DNA of 64,000 bases from Diplosphaera chodatii. Taxonomy: Eukaryota; Chlorophyta; Trebouxiophyceae; Prasiolales; Stichococcaceae. The stretch covers positions 62,001 through 126,000 of the forward strand of contig JAALGY010000032.1 of NCBI GenBank assembly GCA_032358165.1. Direction: 5' to 3'. Shown in pieces: positions 46,901-57,785 of this stretch (positions are counted from its first letter, which is position 1; every line of letters begins with the position of its first letter). The translations under genes were made by a program, and so were the position numbers. The notes below the pieces were generated by a model that saw nothing but the letters and a program-made list of their open reading frames with translations, was not told the DNA's origin and did not search any database.

Positions 46901-49900
46901 AGGGCGCGGGCTTTGCGGGGGCCCAGGCCGGCGACAAACTGCAGGGTGGGCGCCATCCACTGGTTGCTGGCCGCCTGGTTGATGTCCACGCCAACCTGCG
47001 CAGGGGGACTGCACAGTTGGGAGTCCAGCCCCCAGCGGGCAGAACAGCACGGGACAAGCTCATCATCCGCTCGCAAGAATCACAGCAGACTGCTGCCACA
47101 TGGACATCAACGCAGTCGTTATCATGTCCAGGCCAGCGCTGCTCAGAAGGCAGCAGGCAGCAGGCCCTGGGCATGTCAACGCTGCAAGATGATGTTGATG
47201 CGGTAGCAGTCTGGATGCAACCCGTGCCGCCGGTGCCGGCACCAGGCAGCTCGGGGTGCAGGAGCTCTTCGGATGTGACCGCAAAGCAATAAAATTCTCA
47301 GCTTCTGCAGCTGCCGCGGGGACTGCACCTGGTTGACGGCGGTGACCAGGGTCTGCTCCACCACCTGCAGCAGCTCCTCCTGCGGCAGCGCCCCCTGCAG
47401 CGGATCCAGCGCCAGCGCCAGCACCTCGCGCCCCGCGCCTGCAGCGCCACGACACCGCGCACTTCAGAACGACAGCCTCACAGTGAATGCTTCAAGCGGG
47501 TGCTGTGCAAAGTGATGCAACGGCGCCGGCGCCAGCTGTGGGGGCTGGGTCTGCAACGTCGAAGCCCAGCGCCAGCTGCATCCGCATCGCCTGCTGAAGC
47601 CTGAAGCAAGCTGAATGCCATCAATGCTGGCACTCGAGTCATGCGCAGCAAGGACAGGGTAGAGCCAGCAGCGCGAGCGGGCGCTTCACATGGTTCTCCG
47701 ACCGTGTCCACAGCACCCTCGCCTACCTGCCTGGGGATCAGGCACCCAAGACGCGCTGCACAGAGAGGCCAGCCCTGGCAACGGCTCTGCTACCTCCCTG
47801 CCTACAGTGCACTGCACTAGGACCCCAGCTCACCGCACAGCGAGGCCAGCACGGGCAGCGGCTCCAGCAGGCAACGGCCCAGGGCCACAGCCCGCCGCAC
47901 GGACGGCGGCTGGTCCCCCATCTCCTCGCGCGCCGCCGTGCCGTCCGCCCACACCGCTGCCACCCCCTCATCCACGTACTGCACGTCGATGTTGCCTGCG
48001 GGAAAAGGAGCAGAAGGTGAGAGTGGTGAGGGAGAGCAGGTAGCTGCAACCCTGGTGGCTGGCATGCAAGGATGTGGCGGCTTGAAGCACGCTTTGGAGT
48101 TCACGTCAGCAGTCACGCTGGACACGAACAGAGTGATCTGGCAGACTAGTGCAAGCTCGCTTTGGTCCACTGAAGGACACCATGCTAAAGGATTGTGGCA
48201 ATGGGCAACTGTTCCATGAGCAAGGGTGTCTCACCTGTCTCCTGAGCTGTCATGACACGGGCATGGTGCTCCAGAATGGCATCTCGGATGGCATCCAGAT
48301 CAGCCTGCACGGGTTTGGAGGCCAGCATCCTGAGAGTGCTCACTTACTGGGAGGTGCCCTGTCCTGAGGGTCAGTGCACTGCTGAAAGGGCTGTCGAGCA
48401 CACAGCCCTGCAGTCGGCAGTGGACACCCTGCCGATGCAGAGCAGAGCGCAGCCTGCAAGAGCAGGCCCTACCTTCAGCTGGCGGGCCTCCAGCCCTGTA
48501 GCGCCCACAGCCACGACATGCGGCCTGTGCTCCATCAGAAACTCGCGGATGCGTTCCGCATCCTTGCCCTGTAGCAATTGCAAGCATGTTTGCTGAGGCG
48601 GCACATCTCAGGCTGGTAGATGGTACAACTACCAGCTGCAAGATGGCTGCGGTATCAGCAGACATGGGACACACGTCCAGCACCAAGTCTGCATCACAGA
48701 GTATGCTTAACAAAGTGCCGCCACCAGTGCTTATCAGCGATGAGCTGCACGTCATACCTTGCGGGGGTCGGTGAAAATGGAGTAGAAGCCTTCAGTGGCC
48801 TCCGCCGCCGCGCCGCCCTTGGGCGGCCGCGGTATGTGGCCGCTCAGCTGGCTGCACATCAGCAGGTCCACCAGGCCACCCTGCAGCAGCGAGCTCAGGC
48901 ATCCAACATCGGGCCCTGCCCTGGGGGCACCTGCCGCAAGCTGGCCAACGCTTCGTGTGTGCAGCTGTTTGTGGCCATGTATGTCGCCTGCAGGCCCCTC
49001 GCATTTGGCAAAGCCTGCGGCCGCCAGGCAGGCGGAGGCGCCACACAGCTGCATGTATATGCTGTCGCCTGAAAGCTACACCCTTGGAGCACCTGGGGGT
49101 CCAGCATGACGAGGGTGGTGGCGGGCTGCGCGGGGCCGCCAGGCCCCCACACCGCCGCCATCACCCGCCGGTCCACCACATCCTCTTCCTCCCCCGTCGC
49201 ACTCTCCCGCACCTGCACAATACGCGCAGCGATTGTACACTGAATCTACAGTGCTGCATGTTCATGTGCCATGCGCGGGATGCCATGTCGTGATGTCCGC
49301 CAGCTGGCTGCCGCTGACGCCTGTTGGCTTTGCAACCTGCCAAGCATGGCGGGGCAGGCAACATGTTCATGGCATCACGCTCTGCGGCCATGCTGACGCC
49401 AGCTGACAAGAGCGCGACAAAACAGTTGCAGGGGTAACACCTCGGGTTGACAACAACCCCAGGCCTCAAAGAACTCACCCTGATCAGCGGCATGGACGCC
49501 AGGTTCCATGGGTTTAGGGTTTAGGGTTTGGGGATTCCACCTCCCCACCGCGGAATGCCATCGAGAATGCAACCACCCCAGACCCCAATGATTCAGGGGC
49601 TGCGTATCAGGGTTCAGGACACCCACCCTGAGCGGCGGGGCGGACGCCAGCTTCCAGAGCGCCTCGCCGGCGCGGTTGGCGACCACCTCGCGCGCCTCGG
49701 CAACCAGCCGCGCCCGCAGCTCCGCCTTCAGCGCCGGCAGCAGCGCCCTGCTCAGCGCCTCATCCAGCACCAGCTGCCGCTGCGTGTTCCACGCCTATGC
49801 CGGGGAAGACAGGTGGTTGAGGAGCAATGTGAACAGATTGTCGATGGCAAGCTTGCAGGGGCCCAGCTGAGCGCCCCCTGCAGCGCCAGCTGCGCTGCTC

Positions 49901-52900
49901 ATGCCATGACGGCACAATCACAGAATATATTGCATTGAATTCCTGCCAGCCAATATGTTTGCAATCTGAGCAGACACTGTGGTTCTGCTCGCGCAATCAT
50001 TGCACAAGGCAGATGGCACATACCAAGTGGATGAAACTGCTGCAATGCTGCAGTTGAACTCACCCCTCAATATGTCCACTGCCCTGAACACTGTCGCCTA
50101 AGCAGGCGTCCTGCACATACCGCAGATGGTCAAGAGAAAGCACCAGACGTGAAGTCTCACCTGGGAGACGATGGAGACGGAGTCCGACTTGTAGTAGTCG
50201 CTGAGCTTGCGCATCGCCTGCTCCACCAGCTCCGCCTCCTCCCAGCCCAGCTGCACGTGTGCAGAGTGGAACGGGTTGTGCTGACAACCACGCATGCAGC
50301 TCACAAAGCAGCACGACCTTGAGGCCAACAAGGTGGTTAACACCCTTGTCAACACCCTTGTTGACATCCTTGTTGTTGTGATGGCTTCAATGTTGTCAAC
50401 ACCCTTGTTAACACCCTTGTCGAATGTGCATTGTGAATAGTCACTAATTGAGAGCAGCAAGCGTTCCAGCCGCCCTTGTGCTGCACCCTGCAGATTACGA
50501 TCCTATATTCCCCCATTCAGCTCTGAATTCCCCAGGCAAACCGCCCCACACTGGACGGTTCAGGAGCCCATCCCGCTCCGCCATCACCGCTCGATGACTA
50601 CTCCTAGGCACCCTTTACACATGTCAAATTCCAAATAAAGCCCTTCACACACCTGGACGGTCAGCAGCCCCTCCCGCTCCGCCGTCACCGCCCGCAGGAA
50701 GTGGTCGGTGCGGTCGAGCTTCTCCAGCGGCTTCCTGCGCAGGCGGGCCACCCGGCCGTACGGGTGGAACGCGTCCACCGTGCCCTCACCGGCGGCCGTC
50801 AGCTCTGCACATGCAGCACACCGTTCCATGAGCGCGGACAGCATACAGCAGGCTCACCGCCACAGCTGATGACTGAGCAGTGCTGGAGCGGCAGTCCTTG
50901 CGGCAGGGAAGTGCAACTCACACTCACGGGTGGCTCAAAGGTGTCGTGTAGCTGGGTTCTTGCAGGCGAAGGCACACCGAGTCAGATGCAGGGCTGCAGT
51001 TTGTGTCTGTCCAAAAAACCCCGCTATGCGGGACAGGATGGCATGATGCACGGCTGGCGACTGACCGGTGGTGACGGTGGCGATGTCCGCGATCGCCTTC
51101 CGCACGAAGGCGCGCACCGCGGGCTCCACAGCCAGCTGCTGCGCCGCCATGGCCCGGGCGCGCGCCAGCACCGCGGCCGCGTCCCTGAAGCCTGCCGCCT
51201 CCTCCTGCACAACAAATGTGCTGTGGTGACTGGGTGATGGTGGCTCTCGCATGAAGCCTCCCTGAAGCAGCGGCGAGAGGGGCGCAGTGCTGCACTTGCA
51301 GCACTTGTGCTGTGCACGCTGGAGTGCCTCAAGGACGTGTTCGGGAGAACAACAGCCTAGCATTGGTGGCAGTCTTGTTCTGCACATGAATCATAAAAGG
51401 CACTCCAGCCTGTGCCGGCACAACAAGGCAGACACAGCCGGTGGATGTCACTCTGCATCGCACATGCACATGCAGACAGGTTCGACTGTAGTGTCAATCC
51501 TGACGCCTAGCGGAGCAGGGAGGGGCAGCTCGGGAACCCACCGAGATGTGCTCAGCGGCCAGCTCCTCGGGGGGCACCCGCAGATCCTCCGCCTCGTGCT
51601 TCTTGTAGTCCAGCACGATGTTCTCCGCCATCTCTGCAAACAGTTAGTAGTGCCAATCTGTGGATGACCAGGTCAACCGGACGGACGTATGCTACACAGG
51701 CAGTCACATCATGTGCATAGGACTGTAGTGTAGGCTGTTTGATCAACAAATGGGATGCAACTGGGTCGCACCAAGGTCGCACAGGAGCTGCTGCAACGGG
51801 CCATGCACGATTGGCATGGAGCCAGGATGGAGTGTGAAGATCAAGGCAAGCTGGAGAAACGCACGGGCGGGGGTGAGGCCAAGTGCCGCGACGAGGCCGT
51901 CCAGCCCGGCCCTGCGGCCCGCGAGGTAGGCCCCCGTTCCGCCCCCTGCCCGCCGCCGCGGCTGTGAGCCCCCCTGCTGGCTCAGGCTGAGCTCGCCGAC
52001 GTCGGCGGCCGCGGCGTCGGCTGCCGCTGCGGCCAGCCGGTGCTTGGCGTCTGCGTCTGCGATGGCCTGCGTGAGCCACGCAGACAGCAGCTTCGTCAGG
52101 CAAGGAGCCCACGTCCACGACGCAGCAAGGCGCCCACTGTTGGATGGTCACACCTTGACAGCATTGCTGACCAACACCTTCAATAGCCGGGCAGACCCAC
52201 CGCGACGTATGCTGCAGAAGGCTGGCACCTCGAGCCACGTCCCTGGCCAACAGCAGCATCGCCTGCAGCTGCAACATGGGGCATGAGGTCTAAGCCCTAC
52301 CTCCAGGGACTGCGCGGCGAGCAGGGACTCGAGCGCCTCCTCCAGGGCGGGCTTGTCATCGGCCGGGGCCCGCTCCAGGGTGGCCCGGTACACGGCAGCG
52401 CGCGTCTCGCGTCGCCGCTGCAGCGCCCGCCACTTCAGCGACGCTGAGTGCACGCCCCACAGCACCTCCCACCGCCGCACCCGCCGGTGCTTGGCCTGCC
52501 AAGACATGCAGCGCCTTGCGGACAGTGCGACCAAGACAGCATGTCGGTGTGATCACAAATGGCATGTGAACATGGGGAGGCCTCATGGGCATGATACTGG
52601 ACACCCAGCGAGGGTTTGCGCAAATGCTATCGCATGCATCGACTGCCGCTTCTGTTGCAGTCGTGCCACAGAGTCGACGGCACCTGCACGATGCCCTCCG
52701 GCATCTCCGGCAGCTGCCGGTCGCTGCGCTTCTGGGCCTCCTCCCGCGAGGTCCACTCCGGGCGGTCCTGTGGTGTGAACCCAGACAGTTGCCCCAGACT
52801 GTCTGCATGACGTATTGGAGTCCGCATGGTGCATGGCAGTGAGCCGGCTCCGGACATCACCCCAGGCACCAGGGCCGCAGGTCATCATCTGCTGCATGCA

Positions 52901-55900
52901 CATGTCGCCATGCGCACAGGCAGCACCAAACAGGCTGCGTGGTGGCTCAGCCCAGTCATCACTGGGCGAATGCAATGGCACACAATGCGCTGCAAAGGGG
53001 CAAGGGTTTAGTTTGTAGGGTGCGCACCTCTCGGCGCATGGCCAGCAGCTCGCCGGCGGCGTCCTTGTGGTACGACGCGATCAGCGGCACCTCCCGGCTG
53101 TCCGCCCACAGGAGCTGCACCACCGCCTGCACTGCGTCCTGCAGGGGTGGCAGCCAAAAGTTGTATGAGGACGCCGGCGGACTGCTGAGGACGCACGCCC
53201 TTGCGGCAGGCACCGCTAGGCGTCATACTGCCTTGTGGTGTTGCATAGCAAACTCGGTGCACAAAGTCCAGCCGTCCAGCACTGCCCGCCTCAGCCCTGA
53301 AGCCCACCTTCAGGCGCTGCTGAGCGGCGCGGTTGCCGCGCCACTCACGGCGCTCGTCGGCCGTCCGCCGACGCCGCAGGCCCCTGCAGAAAAGCAGTAG
53401 GCTTGGCATCCGATACAAGACAAGCTTCACGAAACATGCCCGTGCCTTGTGGTCTCACAGCAGCTAGCCAATGCTGGCAGTGTGCAGACCCTCGGCAGGA
53501 TGCAGACGACCATCTCAGCGCACAGGTAGCTGCCATATGCCGCGGTCATGTGCACAGGACCCAGCCTTGGCCCATCCCAGATCGTGTTCATGTCACTGTT
53601 TTAGGGCCCTTCCAGCTCGCCCCCATTGAACTAAGCCCTCTCTTGAAGGGTGGAAAGCCAGTTGTTGAGAATGCAATGCGCATCTGTGGCCGTGCAGCTC
53701 CTCCAGGTCCCCCTCCAGCTCGCCGCGCCGCCAGCGGTTTGCCTTTCAGCGGGGAGTTGACAGGGAAAGTTTGATCGGCACCGCCCATCCCCACCTGTGG
53801 CCGTGCAGCTCCTCCAGGTCCCCCTCCAGCTCGCCGCGCCGCCAGCGATCGCGGCCGCCGGGCTCCGCCGGCGGCGGCCCGTCCACATCTAGAATCCCGT
53901 CCTCCACCAGCTCCCGCTCCCGGCGGTAGGAAGCAGCGGCGTCCAGCCCGAACATCTGGTCGTAGATCCACCTGGACCCAACAGTGCGCATGCTGCTGAT
54001 TATACTTCATAAGCAAATAGCTACCAGTGATATGTACCACCAGAATTTAGCGGCAGTGTAAATTCCCGAGACCAACCCTTCATCTGCCGAACTACAGCTT
54101 CAAGCAGGGCCGGTGTCAAATGACATCGATGCACATGACAGTTCTGGCAATGGCAGCGTCACAGCCGCACTCTGCGGCCTCGGCGGGGTCGGCGGCGGCG
54201 GGCTCGCGGCCGCGCTGCAGCTGCAGGCGCTCCGGGGCGTCCGTCGCGCGCAGCCGCTCGTCCTCGGGCAGCATGTGGTGCGCCTCCATAAGCGCCGGCT
54301 CCACCTGCCAGGGGGTACTCAGGGTTCATCACAGTGTTCCGCGTTCAACAGGAGCACACAAGCCTCTTGACGGTGCACACTGCGGTGCGCCGGGCACCAG
54401 CCATTGCGCTGTGCGGTGCAGTGGCTCTGGGCGCTGTCTGCAGAAAGCCTGCTGCACTGCTGTGGACAGTATCTCATCGATGTGGGCCCGCAGTGACATT
54501 GCACTTGCCATTTGCACAGGCGCAGAAAGCACGTCTGATGGCCGCGCATAGGCAGGAGTCTGTCCAGCTGCAGGCAGGCAGCCGCCTCATGCAGCCCAGC
54601 AGCGGCGAGAGCCAACATACTCGTTCCCGCATACCGCTGCTGGCCACCTCAACACTTGGGTCAGGCAGGAGTGCTTTCTTCCATGTTCATGAGAGAGTTT
54701 GGAAGTAGGTTGAGAGTCACCTGGGCGCGGGCGCGGGCATCGGCGCGCGCTTTCTCCCGCTCCTCCCGCTCCGCGCGCCACTGCTCCGCTGCCTCCTCGT
54801 CGTCGCCGAAGTCCTCCTCGTCCAGGTCCTGCTCATCCCCCTGGTCGCCCCCCGCTGGCCGCCGCCGCGCGTTGTACAGGTCCATCAGGCTGGACACATC
54901 GCCGAAGATCTCCTGCGCCTCCTGCGCCAGGCAGCAACAAGCGGAGCTTGGCTCTCCGCAAAGCTGGTGGTTTCGACACATCCCCCTGCGCTACGATATT
55001 CCAGTTGTCTGCCTTGCCAGCATAACCGGCGGCACTTTTCGTCCAGCCTTGCCGGGGCAGAGTGCGCACGTCTCTGACAATGAGCGTTATTGACATTCCT
55101 GCTGACGTCGAGACCCTGAACCCTAAGCTGTCCACATCAGCAGAGGTGGCGAGCACCCGCAGCGCGGCGTTGGAGATGTGGCCCAGGTGCGGGTCCTTGC
55201 GCGCCAGGCGCCGCCGAGGCGCCCGCTGCTGCCCGTCAGGCACCTCGTCATCCACGATGAAGTCCCGGAACTCGTCATCCTGTGGTGACACAATCACACC
55301 AGATGCTTCCCATCTGATGCTAGCATGAGGGCACCACAACATGGCCACTCGGCTGGCACGTGGCAGAATTGCCAGTCGGGCACACCGAGTGCAGGATGCA
55401 GTGCTGAGTCCTGCCATCGTCGAGGCCACCTCGTGTGCGTACACTTGTCACTGCTGTCTTTGTGCACCTCGTCATCCTCGTCAAAGTATTCCTCCGCCTC
55501 CTGCTGCGGCGCGGGCGCCGGGCCCTCATCCTCCAGGACGTCCTCCAGCCCTGCAGGGTGGGATGCAGTCTTGCCAGATCCAGGTGCGCTTCTGCATCTG
55601 TGCGTGCCGCATCTCACAGGGAGCGGGAAGGAGGGTAACAGCATAATAAAGAGCACAACCAGCGAGCACCCCAGCATCAGATACGGCCCGCCTAAGACTA
55701 AGAGTGCACGGTGTAATTTTCACCCTAGACGCTCTTTATGTACCTTCGCCCTCGTTGGCGAAGCCCAGCTGCTCCTGCACCCGCTCCAGGGCCGTGCGCT
55801 GCTTGCCGTCGGCCTGGGCGTCGCCGCCATCCGTCTGCTTGCGGATGCGCTTGCGCTCCGCCTTGCGCGGCCGCCGAATGCCCTGCAGCGTGTGAACGTC

Positions 55901-56907
55901 ATATGTGCGCTCTGCTGCTGCACAGCATTTTGCGATTAGTTGGACCCATCTTCTGCATGCTGTGGTGACCTCGTGTGCCCAGCAGTGCGCCGCAAGCAGC
56001 GGGCCGCTTCAGCAATGTCCCATCAACACATCATTGCATGCTGGTTTGCGCGCTGTGCTGGCCGCTGCTATCTTACATACACCGATGACTCACCGTGACC
56101 TGGTTCTCCTCCAGCAGGTCGTAGTCCTCATCCTCCAGCTCCAGCTTCTCGCGCCGCCGCTTCCTGCTGCCACCACCGCAGAGGTTAAAAACCTCGCAGA
56201 GCTTGTGCACCAACCAACAAGAGCATGCACAAAACAGCCCCAGCACTGAACCACATCTGCGTGCCGCTGCTTTCCGCTCGCACTGACGATGCCCGCCATG
56301 AGCATGATGAACAGGGTAGTGGAGCGCTGCAAGACCCACTTTTTGCGCTTCACAGCCCCTGCCTCGTCCTCGTCCTCGTCCTCGCCACCCTCCTCCTCAT
56401 CGTCTGCCAGAAACGTATCGGTGCGGTCATAGTCGTTCACGCCCTCGGCCTCCTCCTCTGCATTGGATGTCGGCAGCATCAGTGCTCCTGGTTGCTGACC
56501 GTGGCGCCTGATTGTGTACCAGCCCCTCTTGCTATGCAACCATGGGCTCCAAGCATGCAGCATGCAGCATGCATGCAGCCCTTGAGAGTGTGTGCTGACT
56601 GCGGTGAGCCTCGCGCTTGGACCACTGGTGCCTGAATATCCAGACCAAACCATGCATCCGCACAATATTGCTAATGCCATTGGAGTGTAGCCCATCACGC
56701 TGTGGAGCTGGCACTGCAGTGTCCATGCCCACCTGACGAGTCTTCGAGGTCGTCACCCTCGCCCTCGGGGGACCCCGGCGGGCTGCCGCCCTCCTCGCCA
56801 TCGGCGGCTTCCTCCGCCTGATCGGTCGCGGCGGCGTTCGGGTCGTAGTCCTCGCCGTCGTCCGACTCATCCGCCGCATCGTCGAACAGGTCCTCCACGC
56901 CCGGCAT
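40918..56907 (-). CDS. SPT6: Transcription elongation factor and histone chaperone SPT6
   Basis: SPT6 travels with RNA polymerase II, binds nucleosomes, and docks on the polymerase through a tandem SH2 module. About 40 exons read in order. An acidic start MPGVEDLFDDAADESDDGED is followed by LELEDEDYDLLEENQ (56130), a second acidic block (55500), DEFRDFIVDDE (55270), the core (IYDQMFGLDAAASYRRE near 53940), a YqgF-like region (about 47.8-49.2 kb), and the helix-hairpin-helix VGVDINQAASNQW...VAGLGPRKARALLQ (46900-46998). The S1 domain follows (RVKVGDVIKGR / DVEVQSFTVKLT, 44.1-44.7 kb). Tandem SH2 comes next (PRPIKHPLFKNMTGQQA ... FEFIFRPSPRG, 41.9-43.8 kb), then a Gln/Pro/Tyr-rich tail with the stop at 40918-40920. 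I estimate 1,500-1,700 residues. At least four introns contain ghost exon ends. Confidence 0.93.
45384..45422 (-). repeat. Ghost copy of an SPT6 exon start
   Basis: Read on the minus strand, the real exon starts CTGCAG/GGCCTGAGCCAGAG at 45353. 67 bp upstream the intron reads CTGCAGGGCCTGAGATAGAG, with further matches after it. Acceptor and first codons are both copied. Confidence 0.75.
49479..49512 (-). repeat. Ghost copy of an SPT6 exon end with intact donor
   Basis: The real exon ends (minus strand) CCGCCGCTCAGG/GTGGGT at 49627. 148 bp into the intron is a copy of CTGGCGTCC...CCGCTGATCAGG/GTGAGT. The copied donor is closer to consensus than the real one, so it could act as a downstream alternative donor. 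Confidence 0.8.
49513..49533 (+). repeat. Telomere-like repeat TTTAGGG x2 plus TTTGGGG in an SPT6 intron
   Basis: Two perfect TTTAGGG units are followed by a one-mismatch unit. It directly abuts the ghost exon end at 49479-49512. Confidence 0.85.
50322..50425 (+). repeat. Minisatellite in an SPT6 intron, unit about 13-15 bp
   Basis: Degenerate copies of TCAACACCCTTGT recur: AACACCCTTGT appears four times and CATCCTTGT once, with an interruption near 50375-50392. Confidence 0.8.
50551..50600 (-). repeat. Ghost copy of an SPT6 exon end
   Basis: The exon ending at 50653 (minus strand CTGCTGACCGTCCAG/GTGTG) is copied 102 bp downstream in the intron (GAACCGTCCAG/TGTGG), together with about 35 bp before it (GGCGGAGCGGGATGGGCTC). 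A one-base loss destroys the GT donor. Confidence 0.85.
53685..53737 (-). repeat. Near-perfect ghost copy of an SPT6 exon end
   Basis: About 50 bp encoding RWRRGELEGDLEELHGH at the real exon end (53795-53847) recur 110 bp away at 53685-53737 with almost no change, up to and including CACAG. The donor GTGGGG has become ATGCGC. A possible older, decayed copy lies near 53606-53630. Confidence 0.92.
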
Positions 56908-57785
56908 GGCTGTTGGCTGGCTGCTGACCTCAGTGTGCTGCAGTAACTAGTTCCGCTGCTGGCAGTGCATCGCACTGCTGCAGGGCTGTGCCCCTGCCGC
57001 AGCGCCTAATGGGTGGGACCAGCAGCAACTTGGTCCTCCTGGCAAAGGGGCAGACACGCTGCCAATATATGCAGGACCCTCACGTAGTACTGCAGCTCAG
57101 CTGTGAGTGTCAAACTCAGGCCAGATATTGCCCATTCATCGGTAACGAGCGGGTTGGCTCACCGCATCAGGGTGCTGTTTGCAACCCAACGGGAAGTGCA
57201 ACGCATTTGCGGATGATGGATCAGCTGCTTTATGCGCTTCGACGTTTCGGAACCGTTCTCGAGACACAACAGTCCGTATGTGAAGTCGGCACCGCAAATG
57301 CAGCAAGACATCAGCATGCGGAAGCAGCTAACAAGGTAGCACGACGTTGAAGGCTGTCACTGCCCCGCCAGTGGTCGCCTTTCTAGGCCCCCAGCCCTGA
57401 TCGCAGCAGTGGATAGCCGTCGCAAAATAAAGTGTAGTGTTCTGCAAACAGCTGTCTAGCGACCAAACGCTGTTCCTGATCAGATACAGCTTGACTGCAA
57501 CATCCTGACTCCGGTATAGAACTGTGTACAGCTGGCAGCATGGCAGCCATGCTGCTGCACAGCACGGTGAGTTGCAAGGAGTTTTGTTTGCTGTGATCTT
57601 GGACGCTGCCATTGGCTCTGCATAGACACCTTGCAATGCTGATCCATATCAGGCTGTAAAGCGAACTTGGTAGTACCCAAACCTCGGAACTGCTGCAAGC
57701 TGTGACGAGGATCCCCATGTCCCACTTGTGCAACCCGGGTGAAGCCTTCTGGCTGCTCGGAACCGCAGCTTGTCAGGCTTTGCCT
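56908..57785. promoter_or_regulatory. Divergent region between SPT6 and CHLI
   Basis: It contains the SPT6 promoter and probably the CHLI promoter. An additional CHLI 5' exon is possible because the CHLI start is uncertain. No motif or repeat was recognised. Confidence 0.4.
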
